In this document: positions 35,377 through 44,654 of the stretch, piece after piece
Layout of the letters: every line of letters begins with the position of its first letter
Numbering within the stretch: position 1 is the stretch's first letter
Source of the DNA: CAYOYK01 sp964408185
GTDB taxonomy: Bacteria > Bacillota > Clostridia > Christensenellales > Aristaeellaceae
Direction of reading: 5' to 3'
Length of the DNA: 64,000 nt
Assembly (NCBI GenBank): GCA_964408185.1
Contig: CAYOYK010000008.1
Coordinates: 7,888-71,887 of the forward strand
Translations under genes and position numbers: made by a program
The notes under the pieces: model-generated
Database searches by the model: none
What the model was told of the DNA's origin: nothing
Seen by the model: the letters and a program-made list of their open reading frames with translations, nothing else

Positions 35377-38300
35377 AAGCTGTACACGCTGTCCTACGTG
35401 TGGGCGGATCCCACCGACGCGCCTTCGCTGCCCCTGCCCGGCGGCTCGACGAACGTGTACGGAACCACCTTCAAGCTGCCCTCCTTCACCGCAATCCCCG
35501 AAGGCTGGGAGTTTGAGGGCTGGTACATCCCGGATGATACGGGCGCGGCTGTAAAGCACGACCCGGATACCGATTACACGCTGACAGCCGATCAGACGGC
35601 GACCGGCGTATGGAACCGCAAGCAATATAAAGTAGAATACGAGTTTGTGGATGTAACGCCTATTGGCGCGACGCTTCCGCAGGAGACGCAGGTGAAGTAT
35701 GGCTCGGCGGTGCCGCAGCCCGTGCCCACCGGCGAGGGCTACACCTTCGCGGGCTGGAAGCTGGAACGCAGCGACAGCGCGAGCTATGTAAGCGCCAATT
35801 ATCTCATGCCTGCCGAGGACATCAAGCTCTATGGCTACTGGACGATCAACAGCCACGCAGTGACCTATGCGTACGACGCAACCGCTCCCGCTGGCGCGCC
35901 CGCTCTGCCGAGCGACGCGACGAAGGTGGGTACATTCGCCTATGGCGCCCCGCTGACCGTGGCTGACGAGCCCACCCTCGAAGGTTACACATTTGGCGGC
36001 TGGAGGTCCAGCGGCGTAACCCCGGCTGCTGACGGTACCTATGCCATGCCGGATAATGCTGTGAGCTTTATCGGCTCTTGGACAGCTATTGACTACAACG
36101 TCACGTACGAGTACATCGGCGCTGTGCCCACGGGCGCGCCGACGACTCCCGCGAGCGCTGTTGCGCACATTGGCGATACGGTCGCGGTCGCGGCCAACCC
36201 GACCCTGACGGGCTACACATTCTCCGGCTGGACCACGGCTACGCCGGGCGTAACGGTCACGCAGGACGCGACCACGGGCGGCGATGTGTTTACCGCGCCC
36301 GCCTCCGATGTGGTCTTTACAGGCTCGTGGACGATCAACACCTATACCATCACCGTGACCTACGACGGCGATATGCCCGCTGCCTATCAGGGCGCGAGCA
36401 GCAGCTATCAGCGTGATTTCGGCGGCAGCATCACCATCAAGAAGCCGGCCGCTGTCGGGTTTTCGCTCCAGAACTATACCGATGCAAACGGCACGGTCTA
36501 CGCTACCAGCTATGTCAACAACAACGTGACCGCTGATGTGGCCTTGGTGGGCCATTGGACGCGCAACGCCTACAACGCGACGTTCTCGTATCGTGGCGAC
36601 GTGCCGGCCAACGCGACCGATCCCTCCACGTACAACCACGCGAACGTGCCTTACCTGTCAAGCTTCGCCTTCGGGGCCGCTCCCACGGCGGAAGGCTTCA
36701 CGTTTGACGGCTGGTATCGCATCAACAGCTTTGGCCAGCTTGGCACAATCAAGTACACCAGCGGCAGCTTCACCATGGGCAGCGCTGCGTGGGCCGGCAA
36801 CGTAGACTTTGCCGGAACGTGGTCCCCGGTGCTGAACGGCATGAGCGTCATCGGCTCCGAGTCCGAGTACGACGGTCAGCCCCACGGCGTGTCCGTGAGC
36901 AACCTGACGACGGGCGATGCTGTCGAGTACAGGCAGCCGGATGGCAGCTGGTCCAGTACGCCCACTACACTGACCGATGCTGGCGCGATCACCGTGGAGG
37001 TGCGCGTCAAGCGCGCGGGCGTTGTGATCTACGGCAAGAAGGATAGCGGGGAGGGAACCAGCGCGACCGCGACCGTCAAGGTCACTAAGCGGCTGATCAC
37101 CGTCACCGTTCCCAGCGGCAGCTTCAGCTTTAACGGGCAGACGCATACCGTATCCCTGAACCCGGCCGATTATCCTACGGATGCATTCGTTACCGTTGGC
37201 TCGCTGGTATCCGGCGAAACGCTGCAAGCGCTTACGGCACTTTCCGATAGCGCCACTGGCTTGTCCAGCAACCAGCGCGATACCGTCGGCTCCAACCCCA
37301 TCCGGGTTAGCGCGCCGCAGATTGTCAAGACGAGCGGAGACTCCACCAAAAACTATCAGATTACGGTAATCCCCGGCGCGATCCAAGTGGGCTTGGGGAC
37401 GGCCGTCGGACAGCCGACAAGCCTGACTGTCGTGTATGACGCAAAGGCGCACAGTCCGGCCGATACGACCGCTGTGTTTACCGCGCAGGAGTACGTGGGC
37501 GGCGTGGAAACCACCGTTACGCTGAGTCCGAGCGGCTACGAGTACACAACGGCGAGCGAGTACGAAACCGACCCGACCACCGCGGTGTGGAACGCGGGCA
37601 AGCCTCAGTACACCGACGCCGGCACCTATGCCATCTACGTCCGCATGACCGACGCGCGCTACGCCGCTGCCCCGGTCAAGCAAACGCTCATCATCGAGCA
37701 GCGCCGCGTGCTGGTATCGGTCGCCGATCAATCCGTGACCTACAACACGCTGCCGCAAACCGCTGCGTATGAAACCGAAAAGGACGACGGAAACGGCCGC
37801 GGCCTGCTGAGCGGGCACGCCCTGACGGCGGCGCTGCTGAACGGCACGCTGACCAACGTCGGCGCCACAACAGTCACCGTGGATACGGCCGCTACGACCA
37901 TCCGCGACGCGACGGGCGACGTAAAGAAGAACTACATCATCGAGACGACCCCCGGCACCTTTACGGTGCTGAGCGCTACGGGATCGACCGCCAGCGTGGC
38001 CGGGTATACCGGCGAGTATGACGGCAACTCCCACGGCTTGGGCACGCCTGTGCTGATCGACGCTCAAAACAACGTCATTCCCGCCTCTGAGATCACCTCC
38101 ACCGTCTACAAGTGGACGGATAAGGACGGCGACCACTCGCACAACGTTTCGCCTGTGTTCACCAACGCGACGACCGCGCTGAACGCGGCCGGGGTCATCA
38201 AGGTCGAGGTGACGATCAAGACTGTCAATTACGGCAGCCTGACCTGCACCGCCGAGGTGAAAATCACCCAGCGTCCGCTCAAGGTGACGCTGAGCCAGTA

Positions 38301-39987
38301 CAATGGCGTGTATGACGGGCAGGAGCATCCCATCACGGTCGCTGCCGTGGACGGTCTGCTGTCCGGCCATCAGCTCAGCGGCGGCGTGCAGGCGACCGAT
38401 ACCCGCGCGCAGGGCGACGAGCCGATCGACGTGGGCGTCTATACCGCAACGTACAAGAACCTGAGCGTCTCGGACAAGGCGAGCCATACCATCACCGATA
38501 ACTACGCGCCGACCATCGTCGACGGCCGCACGGTCATTACCACCCGTACAGTCCGCTTCGCGATCGACACCGTCTCCGTTACGTTCGACGGGCAGGAGCA
38601 CCACGCTGTGGCCACGCTGGGAACACAGGGGGCGAACGAGGGCTTTGTGAAGCGTGCCGGCCAAACGGACATGGAGAGCTTCACGCCTGTGCTTAGCGCG
38701 GCGGCCTCTCAGACGTATGTGACGGGCGCAACCCCTGTGGACGCGACGGGCTATGACAACCTGCGCAATGGTGCGAAGCTGACGAACTACGCCCCCGTCA
38801 CGACCTCCGGCTCCATTGAGATTCTGCGCCGCGATGTGACAATCACAGCGCCCAGCAGCGTTGCCGGGCAGTTCACCTATGACGGGACCGACCACTCGCT
38901 CAGCTTCGACGCTGCGACGGCGGTAGAGCCCTTCAACGCGCAAAGCAACACCGGGCTGCCGAACGGCTTCTCCGTGAGCGGCGTTGGCTTCCTGAACAAC
39001 AGCAATGTGCGCAGGATAGACGGCACGCAGGCGGTGCAACTTGACCTCGGCCAAATGGTCGTGACGGGCGCAAACCTGCCCGCGGGCGTGAACGCCGCTG
39101 ATCAGTTCAACTTCTCCACAAAGGACGGCGCGCTGACCGTCGATCAGGGTGCGATTCCCATTACGCTGAGCGTGGCGGGGACGTCCCACATGTTTGACGG
39201 CACGCCCCACACCATCGATCCCGACGCGTATACACTGTCCGGCGGCGCGCTGGCAGGCACGAATTCCACGCTGACGGCGATGGCGACAAGCACAGCGATC
39301 ACCGATGTGGGCTCCACGCCTACGGATATCGTAAACATCGTCATCAAGGACGGTACGGACGACGTTACCGCGAACTACGTCATCAGCAAGGACTGCAAGG
39401 ATGTAGTGATCACGAAGCGGCCGATCCTCTTCGCGGTTGTGCAGAGCAGCTATGTGTATGACGCGAGCGCCAAGTATGCCGCCGCGGTGGCCGGCGCTGT
39501 GAACGGCGTGGGCGGCCCGCTGAGCGGGACCTCCCTCCACGCGGTGCTGACGGGCGACGGACAGACGGCCGTGGGCAATTACAACGTCAGCTTCAACCAG
39601 CCCCTGACTTGGATGGCGGACGCGGCCGGAAACGCCGTGGACATGAACAACTATGATGTAACTTGGGTTGGCAGCACGTTGAGCATTCGCCGCGCCACGG
39701 TACGCTATCGCGTCAACTACTACTACAACGGCGTACTGGATGCCGGGGCGACGCTGACCGTGACAGGCTTGGACGGCACCACCGTGGATGCGGTACCCTC
39801 CCGGATCCGCTCCGGCATGCGGCTGGATCGGGTCATGGGAACGCCGCTGACGCTGAGCTTCGGCCAGAACGACGGTGAGATCAACGTCTACTACGTGGGC
39901 CGTGGCACGCTGGAGCTGCTGGTGGATGTGGATACGCCTCTTGCCGGATCCATGCTGGGCGTCAACGTGGGCGACTGCATCGACTGA
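34978..39987 (+). CDS. Giant InlB-repeat/MBG surface protein, C-terminal part (after the assembly gap)
   Basis: 1669 codons to the stop, the continuation of the gene at 28952. In order: the end of the 81-residue array, InlB/SHIRT-like modules (including VTYAYDATAPAGAPALPS, a near copy of a module before the array), then from about 36840 a series of MBG/YDG-type domains (VYDGQEHPITV, VTFDGQEHHA, FTYDGTDHSL, MFDGTPHTI) each about 80-100 residues, and a C-terminal MucBP-like domain. The protein ends with TPLAGSMLGVNVGDCID. There is no LPXTG, no membrane helix, no SLH or cell-wall-binding repeat, so attachment is unexplained. Full length is at least about 3700 residues. A strong terminator follows. 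Confidence 0.9.
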   Translation, partial: PNGSTATADAGYHFVNWTNSNGDAVGTDLSFTPSKGTDGLYAAATYTANFAEDSAVTIAYAATTGGSVSRDSETVAPATGSASGSTAAADSGYVFVNWTNEANQQVSAVLAFTPGKDATSGLYEAQTYTANFAKLYTLSYVWADPTDAPSLPLPGGSTNVYGTTFKLPSFTAIPEGWEFEGWYIPDDTGAAVKHDPDTDYTLTADQTATGVWNRKQYKVEYEFVDVTPIGATLPQETQVKYGSAVPQPVPTGEGYTFAGWKLERSDSASYVSANYLMPAEDIKLYGYWTINSHAVTYAYDATAPAGAPALPSDATKVGTFAYGAPLTVADEPTLEGYTFGGWRSSGVTPAADGTYAMPDNAVSFIGSWTAIDYNVTYEYIGAVPTGAPTTPASAVAHIGDTVAVAANPTLTGYTFSGWTTATPGVTVTQDATTGGDVFTAPASDVVFTGSWTINTYTITVTYDGDMPAAYQGASSSYQRDFGGSITIKKPAAVGFSLQNYTDANGTVYATSYVNNNVTADVALVGHWTRNAYNATFSYRGDVPANATDPSTYNHANVPYLSSFAFGAAPTAEGFTFDGWYRINSFGQLGTIKYTSGSFTMGSAAWAGNVDFAGTWSPVLNGMSVIGSESEYDGQPHGVSVSNLTTGDAVEYRQPDGSWSSTPTTLTDAGAITVEVRVKRAGVVIYGKKDSGEGTSATATVKVTKRLITVTVPSGSFSFNGQTHTVSLNPADYPTDAFVTVGSLVSGETLQALTALSDSATGLSSNQRDTVGSNPIRVSAPQIVKTSGDSTKNYQITVIPGAIQVGLGTAVGQPTSLTVVYDAKAHSPADTTAVFTAQEYVGGVETTVTLSPSGYEYTTASEYETDPTTAVWNAGKPQYTDAGTYAIYVRMTDARYAAAPVKQTLIIEQRRVLVSVADQSVTYNTLPQTAAYETEKDDGNGRGLLSGHALTAALLNGTLTNVGATTVTVDTAATTIRDATGDVKKNYIIETTPGTFTVLSATGSTASVAGYTGEYDGNSHGLGTPVLIDAQNNVIPASEITSTVYKWTDKDGDHSHNVSPVFTNATTALNAAGVIKVEVTIKTVNYGSLTCTAEVKITQRPLKVTLSQYNGVYDGQEHPITVAAVDGLLSGHQLSGGVQATDTRAQGDEPIDVGVYTATYKNLSVSDKASHTITDNYAPTIVDGRTVITTRTVRFAIDTVSVTFDGQEHHAVATLGTQGANEGFVKRAGQTDMESFTPVLSAAASQTYVTGATPVDATGYDNLRNGAKLTNYAPVTTSGSIEILRRDVTITAPSSVAGQFTYDGTDHSLSFDAATAVEPFNAQSNTGLPNGFSVSGVGFLNNSNVRRIDGTQAVQLDLGQMVVTGANLPAGVNAADQFNFSTKDGALTVDQGAIPITLSVAGTSHMFDGTPHTIDPDAYTLSGGALAGTNSTLTAMATSTAITDVGSTPTDIVNIVIKDGTDDVTANYVISKDCKDVVITKRPILFAVVQSSYVYDASAKYAAAVAGAVNGVGGPLSGTSLHAVLTGDGQTAVGNYNVSFNQPLTWMADAAGNAVDMNNYDVTWVGSTLSIRRATVRYRVNYYYNGVLDAGATLTVTGLDGTTVDAVPSRIRSGMRLDRVMGTPLTLSFGQNDGEINVYYVGRGTLELLVDVDTPLAGSMLGVNVGDCID

Positions 39988-39999
39988 CGAACACAGGCA

Positions 40000-40033
40000 G
40001 GGAAGCGGTCAACGCTTCCCTTTCCCTCCTTTT
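40000..40033 (+). terminator. Terminator of the giant surface protein gene
   Basis: GGGAAGCG (40000-40007) pairs with CGCTTCCC (40013-40020), followed by TTTCCCTCCTTTT. Confidence 0.8.
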
Positions 40034-40097
40034 ACACGATCATTACGGGGCGCGCAATAAGCCGCTTCCCTCGCGGCAAAACGGGAGGAACTGGAAC

Positions 40098-41945
40098 ATG
40101 AAGAGATTGCTGGCATTTTGTCTTGCTCTGCTGCTCGCGGTGGGCTGCGTACCTGCGCTGGCGCAGGAAGCGAAGCCGACCAAGCTGGTCATCGGCTCCA
40201 ATACGGAGATGAGCGGCTGCTTCTTTACCGATCTATGGGGCAACAACGCCTCCGATATGGACGTGCGCGGTCTCATCCACGGGTACAGCACAGTGGCATG
40301 GATGAAGGGCGGCTCATATGCGCTGGATGAATCCGTTGTGACCGGGATGGTCACGCGGCTTAACAATCGAGGACAGAAGGTCTACGAGTTTACCCTGAAC
40401 GATCAGCTGCTCTGGAGCGACGGCTCGCGCGTCACGGCCAAGGACTATGTGTTCTCCGTGCTGCTGCTCAACAGCCGGCAGCTTACGGCGCTGGGCGCGA
40501 GCGGCAGCGAGATGGGTTACCTCGCCGGACAGCAGGCGTTTGCCTCCGGCGATGAGAAGGTGTTCTCCGGTGTGCGGCTGCTGGGCGATTACAGCTTCTC
40601 GCTGAGCGTGGAGGAAAGCTACCTGCCGTACTTTTACGAGCTGATGCTCGTTAATGTAACGCCCTATCCCATGGCCGCCATCGCTCCGGGCATTGACATC
40701 GCGGATGATGGCGACGGCGCTTACTTTGTGGGCGATTTGACCGAGGAGCTTCTGCGCGCGACGATTCTGGACGAGACGACAGGGTATCTGAGCCATCCCG
40801 CGCCGACCTGCGGGCCGTATCGGCTGGTCAGCTATGACGCGCAGCAAAAAATCGCGCAGTTTGCCAAAAATCCCTATTATCAGGGCAACTTTGAGGGCCA
40901 GATTCCCGAAATGGAGGAGCTGGAGTTTCGCTCGATCCGCAACGAAGACATGCAGGCGGCCTTGGAGAGCGGAGAGGTGGATATTCTCAACAAGGTCGCG
41001 GACGGCGATGTGATTACGCAGATGCTGGCGGCGGGGCAGAGCGGCTCCTTCAGCTCCATCAACTATGTGCGCGCGGGCTTCGGCTTCTTGGCGTTTGCCT
41101 GCGAGGATGAGGCGACCGGAGACGTCGCCGTGCGCAAGGCGATTGCAAAGTGCATAGATGCCGACGCGCTGTGCGCCGATGTGTTTCAGGGCTACGCGCT
41201 GCCTGTATACGGGTACTACGGCTTGGGGCAATGGATGACCTCCGTGGATTCCGAACGGCTTAGCGAGCTGAATCTGTATGGCTATGATCCGGACGGCGCT
41301 GTCCGGCTGCTGGTGGACAGCGGCTGGACACTGAACGAGCAGGGGCGCGATTTTGCCATCGGCACGGACGATGTGCGCTGCCGTAACGTGGACGGCGTGC
41401 TGGTGCCGCTGACGATCCGCTGGGCCAAGGCCGACAACGCGGCCAACTCCGCCGCGCTGGAGACGATGCTCACAGCCGCCTCCGAGCGCTTGGGCTTCAA
41501 GCTGGAGATTACCGAGGTGTCATTCGCCGAGCTGCTGTCGCATTACTATCGGCAAACGGATCGCGCGTACAACCTGTTCAACCTGTCCACCAACTTCGAC
41601 CATGTGTTTGATCCGTACAATACCTACAACACGGGCGACAGCTATCAGGGCGTGTACAATACGTCCGGTCTGAGCGATGAAAAGCTGATGGAGCTTGCGG
41701 ACAGCATGCGCAAGACCGCCGCCGAGGATACGGACGGCTACTATGAGCGCTGGTTTGCCTTCCAGCAGCGCTGGGCCGAGCTGCTGCCCATGGCGCCGCT
41801 GTACTCCAACGTGTACTTTGATTTCTACCGCGGCGATTTGTACGGCTATGATATCAACAGCGATTGGGGCTGGTCCGCCTCCATCCTGTACGCCACGTTT
41901 ACCGAGCCGGAGGCGTCCCCGGACGGAATGGTGATCGAGCCGTAA
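40098..41945 (+). CDS. ABC transporter solute-binding protein, peptide/oligopeptide type (SBP_bac_5)
   Basis: 615 residues. A signal peptide ends at VPALA-QEA; a Cys at residue 15 lies in AVGC, but the position inside the hydrophobic core makes lipobox use doubtful. The mature part is a family 5 binding protein: RGLIHGYST, YEFTLNDQLLWSDGSRVTAKDY (the diagnostic segment), CGPYRLVSYD and the VRKAIAKCIDADAL helix. Family 5 proteins feed Opp/Dpp-type importers of peptides or some glycosides. No permease or ATPase gene lies nearby, so this is an orphan binding protein. GGGAGG precedes ATG 40098; a terminator lies just downstream. Confidence 0.9.
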   Translation: MKRLLAFCLALLLAVGCVPALAQEAKPTKLVIGSNTEMSGCFFTDLWGNNASDMDVRGLIHGYSTVAWMKGGSYALDESVVTGMVTRLNNRGQKVYEFTLNDQLLWSDGSRVTAKDYVFSVLLLNSRQLTALGASGSEMGYLAGQQAFASGDEKVFSGVRLLGDYSFSLSVEESYLPYFYELMLVNVTPYPMAAIAPGIDIADDGDGAYFVGDLTEELLRATILDETTGYLSHPAPTCGPYRLVSYDAQQKIAQFAKNPYYQGNFEGQIPEMEELEFRSIRNEDMQAALESGEVDILNKVADGDVITQMLAAGQSGSFSSINYVRAGFGFLAFACEDEATGDVAVRKAIAKCIDADALCADVFQGYALPVYGYYGLGQWMTSVDSERLSELNLYGYDPDGAVRLLVDSGWTLNEQGRDFAIGTDDVRCRNVDGVLVPLTIRWAKADNAANSAALETMLTAASERLGFKLEITEVSFAELLSHYYRQTDRAYNLFNLSTNFDHVFDPYNTYNTGDSYQGVYNTSGLSDEKLMELADSMRKTAAEDTDGYYERWFAFQQRWAELLPMAPLYSNVYFDFYRGDLYGYDINSDWGWSASILYATFTEPEASPDGMVIEP

Positions 41946-41967
41946 CTAACGCTTGCCAACACAGAAG

Positions 41968-41997
41968 GCCGGGTGCGATTTCGCGCCCGGCTTTACT
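41968..41997 (+). terminator. Terminator after the SBP_bac_5 gene
   Basis: GCCGGGTGCG (41968-41977) pairs with CGCGCCCGGC (41982-41991) with one G-T pair, followed by TTTACTTGT. Confidence 0.75.
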
Positions 41998-42020
41998 TGT
42001 ACGGTCGAATATGGTATACT
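41992..42020 (+). promoter_or_regulatory. Extended -10 promoter for the GNAT gene pair
   Basis: TTTACT (41992-41997), 17 bases, TATACT (42015-42020) with TGG directly before the -10. It overlaps the tail of the preceding terminator. Confidence 0.6.
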
Positions 42021-42063
42021 GCACCTATCATGGACAGCGGCCTTGGCCGCTAAGGAGTAGGGT

Positions 42064-42591
42064 ATGATGTTGGGCAACCAGGTCTCGCTACGCAAGATCA
42101 CATCGGCGGATACGGCCAACGTTGTGCGCTGGCGCAATAACCCCAGCGTGCGGGAGCGCTTTATGCAGCAGGAGCTGTTCACCGTGGAGAGCCACGAGGA
42201 GTGGCTGCGCACGCAGGTGGAGCCGGGGCACGTGGCGCAGTTTATCATTGTGGAAAACGAAACCGGCCGGGACATTGGCTCCACTTTCCTACGGGACATT
42301 GATCCCGTCAACCATAAGGCGGAAATCGGCTGCTTCATTGGCGAGCAGATTGCGCGCGGACGCGGCATCGGCCCCGAATCGACCATTCGCACGATCGACT
42401 ACGGCTTCCGCGAGCTGGGGCTGCACCGCGTCTATTGCCGCGTGCTGTCCGATAACATCATCTCCATGCACTCCGCCCTCAAGAGCGGACTGGTGCAGGA
42501 GGGGTACTTTCACGACTATGTTTGCATTAACGGCGAGTACCGGGATATTATGTTTTTTGGCATCGTAAACACCGGCAAACCGTTGATTTAA
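42064..42591 (+). CDS. GNAT acetyltransferase, first of a tandem pair
   Basis: 175 residues. The N-terminal VVRWRNNPSVRERFM motif is typical of the RimJ/PseH-like GNAT group; the acetyl-CoA loop is present as GEQIARGRGIGPES (about 95-108), followed by GLHRVYCRVLSDN, the standard beta5 region. Such enzymes acetylate protein N-termini or amino sugars; PseH-like members act on nucleotide-linked amino sugars, which would fit a surface-glycan role, but the substrate is not proven. AAGGAG precedes ATG 42064. The paralogue begins 18 bases after the stop, on the same transcript. Confidence 0.88.
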   Translation: MMLGNQVSLRKITSADTANVVRWRNNPSVRERFMQQELFTVESHEEWLRTQVEPGHVAQFIIVENETGRDIGSTFLRDIDPVNHKAEIGCFIGEQIARGRGIGPESTIRTIDYGFRELGLHRVYCRVLSDNIISMHSALKSGLVQEGYFHDYVCINGEYRDIMFFGIVNTGKPLI

Positions 42592-42609
42592 TTGGAAAGG
42601 CGGATACAT

Positions 42610-43137
42610 ATGCTTGAGAATGAACGGGTGATCCTGCGGGATATCGCCTCTTCCGATACGCCGAATATCGTGCGCTGGCGCAATATGCCCAGCGTGCGGG
42701 AACGCTTTATGCAGCAGGAGCTGTTCACTGTGGAGAGCCACGAGGAGTGGCTGCGCGCGCAGGTGAAAACGGGACACGTGCGCCAGTTTATCATTGTGGA
42801 AAAAGCAAACGGGCAAGACATCGGCTCCGCCTTTCTGCGTGATATCGACAACCAGAACCACCGCGCGGAAATCGGCATTTTTATCGGCGAGGAGAATGCG
42901 CGCAGCCGCGGCATCGGCGTGGCAACCGTGAAGCTGATGACCGAGTACGGCTTTCAGGAGATGAAGCTCCACCGTATTTTCGCGCGCATTCTGGCCGATA
43001 ACCCCGCGTCCTTGCATTGCTTTGAGAAGGCGGGCTACATGCGCGAGTGCTACTGCCATGACGACGTGATGATTAACGGGCTGTACCGGGACATCGTATT
43101 TATGGCGAAGCTCTCGCCGTACGCCAAGGCAGAGTAA
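42610..43137 (+). CDS. GNAT acetyltransferase, second of a tandem pair
   Basis: 175 residues, a paralogue of the preceding gene. Residues about 23-70 are almost identical in protein and DNA (RWRNxPSVRERFMQQELF, then TVESHEEWL), while the C-terminal half differs (GEENARSRGIGVATVK in the acetyl-CoA loop, KLHRIFARILADNPAS). This suggests duplication followed by divergence of the part that would select the substrate, or gene conversion at the 5' half. GGAAAGGCGG precedes ATG 42610. The following ThuA-like gene starts 64 bases later. Confidence 0.88.
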   Translation: MLENERVILRDIASSDTPNIVRWRNMPSVRERFMQQELFTVESHEEWLRAQVKTGHVRQFIIVEKANGQDIGSAFLRDIDNQNHRAEIGIFIGEENARSRGIGVATVKLMTEYGFQEMKLHRIFARILADNPASLHCFEKAGYMRECYCHDDVMINGLYRDIVFMAKLSPYAKAE

Positions 43138-43201
43138 CCCACCGGGCCGCGGAATGCCGCGGCTTTTCGCATGCGGCGACGATCAAAAGGGGGCGTTTGC
43201 T

Positions 43202-44029
43202 ATGGACCAGTCCGAGGAACGGCGCGTCATCCGCGTAACGGTTTTCAACGAGGACGTGCAGGAGCATTGGGACGAGACGATCGACCCCGCGTGGAGCGTG
43301 GCGGAACGCGCGCAGCTTGCGCAGATCGCGCGCGAGGTCCGCAGGGTACACCCGTTGGGCATCCATGGCACGCTGAAGGCGCTGCTGGAAACGCAGCCGG
43401 ATCTCCGCGTGCGCGTGGCGACGCTTTCCATGCCGGAATGCGGCCTGTCGGAGGAGGTCCTCGCCGATACCGACGTGCTGCTGTGGTGGTCGCATGTGGC
43501 GCATGATCGTGTGCCGGACGAGGTCGCGGCTCGCGTACAGCAGCATGTGCTGCGCAGCATGGGCTTTCTGCCGCTGCATTCCTCGCACCTGTGCAAGCCC
43601 ATGAGGCTCCTCTTGGGTACCTCCTGTACGCTGTGCTGGCGTGAGGGCGATTTTTGCCGGGTGTGGACGCTCTCGCCGTCGCATCCCATCGCGGCGGGCG
43701 TGCCGGAGAGCTTTGAGCTGCCTGAGGAAGAGATGTACGGCGAGTTCTTTGATATTCCGCAGCCGGACGAGCTTGTGTTTGCAAGCTGGTTTCGCGGCGG
43801 GGAGCTGTTCCGCTCCGGCTGCGTGTTCCGGCGGGGCTACGGCCGCATTTTCTACTTCCAGCCGGGCCACGAGACCAATGGCTCCTATTTCAACGAGCAT
43901 GTGCGGCGGATCCTCCTCAACGCGGTGCGCTGGCTGGCCCCGGAGCGTCGCGCTGACAAGCTGTCGTGCCCGCACGCCGCCGTATCGCCGGAGGAGCATG
44001 CGCGAGGCGGGACGGAGAACGAGCTCTGA
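43202..44029 (+). CDS. ThuA-like domain protein
   Basis: 275 residues, soluble. The fold of ThuA/class I glutamine-amidotransferase-like proteins is recognised from VTVFNEDVQEHWD at the N-terminus, DTDVLLWWSHVAHDRV, GFLPLHSSHLCKP (the position of the amidotransferase elbow, here with SSH rather than a clear Cys triad), HPIAAGVPESFEL and GRIFYFQPGHETN. ThuA proteins are linked to trehalose and other disaccharide metabolism, sometimes with dehydrogenases; the activity is not defined. AAAAGGGGG precedes ATG 43202. It lies between the GNAT pair and a secreted protein gene, in the same direction. Confidence 0.82.
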   Translation: MDQSEERRVIRVTVFNEDVQEHWDETIDPAWSVAERAQLAQIAREVRRVHPLGIHGTLKALLETQPDLRVRVATLSMPECGLSEEVLADTDVLLWWSHVAHDRVPDEVAARVQQHVLRSMGFLPLHSSHLCKPMRLLLGTSCTLCWREGDFCRVWTLSPSHPIAAGVPESFELPEEEMYGEFFDIPQPDELVFASWFRGGELFRSGCVFRRGYGRIFYFQPGHETNGSYFNEHVRRILLNAVRWLAPERRADKLSCPHAAVSPEEHARGGTENEL

Positions 44030-44067
44030 TTCGTTGTATCAGGGAGATCGACAAAGGAGGTACCAGA

Positions 44068-44595
44068 ATGAAACGCTTGACTGCTCTTTTGACAGCGCTG
44101 CTGCTGCTGGCGCTTTTCCTGCCCGCGTTGGCGCAGACCGCCGAGGGCGAGCCGCTTCCGGCTCCCGATGCGGTGGCGCAAAGCGCGCTGGGCTACACCA
44201 TGAAGTACGACGCGGAGCGCTTTGCCTTTACCGCAGGCACGGACGCGAGCGCGCCCGTGGACGTTTTCCTGTGGAACGGCCAAATGGAGGGCTATCCGCG
44301 CGTATTCCTGAGCGTCAGCCTGCTGAACGGCTTTACGGCCGAGAACGCTGTCGCCGGGCTGAAGCTCCAAGCCGGTTCGGACGGAGAGGATGGCACGATG
44401 CAGGTTGCCGGGCAGAGCTGTCCCACATTCCTGTTCAGCGAGGGAACCGATTACGACAGCCGCGTTTGCAGCTATGTCTGCCTGCCGCACGGGGCGGATA
44501 CGCTGCTGATTGAGATGGACTGGTTTGTGGAGGCTCAGGAGGGCGTCGCACCGCGCATGTACGCCATGCTGGAGACCTTTGCGCTGACGGAATAA
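44068..44595 (+). CDS. Small secreted protein of unknown function
   Basis: 175 residues. A signal peptide cleaved at LALAQ-like PALAQ (about residue 23) precedes a beta-rich domain of about 150 residues (YTMKYDAERFAFTAG, TMQVAGQSCPTFLFSEG, DTLLIEMDWFVEA). I recognise no family, although the pattern recalls the PsbP/DUF1795-like small exported domains. Three cysteines occur in the mature part. AAAGGAGG precedes ATG 44068, and a strong terminator follows. Confidence 0.72.
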   Translation: MKRLTALLTALLLLALFLPALAQTAEGEPLPAPDAVAQSALGYTMKYDAERFAFTAGTDASAPVDVFLWNGQMEGYPRVFLSVSLLNGFTAENAVAGLKLQAGSDGEDGTMQVAGQSCPTFLFSEGTDYDSRVCSYVCLPHGADTLLIEMDWFVEAQEGVAPRMYAMLETFALTE

Positions 44596-44609
44596 ACGAC
44601 CTCACAACA

Positions 44610-44646
44610 ACGCAGGGCGATGAAGCATCACTTCATCGCCCTGCGT
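44610..44646. terminator. Bidirectional terminator between convergent genes
   Basis: A perfect 16-bp stem, ACGCAGGGCGATGAAG (44610-44625) with CTTCATCGCCCTGCGT (44631-44646), loop CATCA, then TTGTTT. Confidence 0.88.
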
Positions 44647-44654
44647 TTGTTTAC

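Noticed and set aside
35062..39987. The second part of the giant protein as a separate gene starting at ATG 35062
   Set aside because: There is no ribosome site, the frame is open back to the gap, and repeat phase shows it continues the upstream gene.
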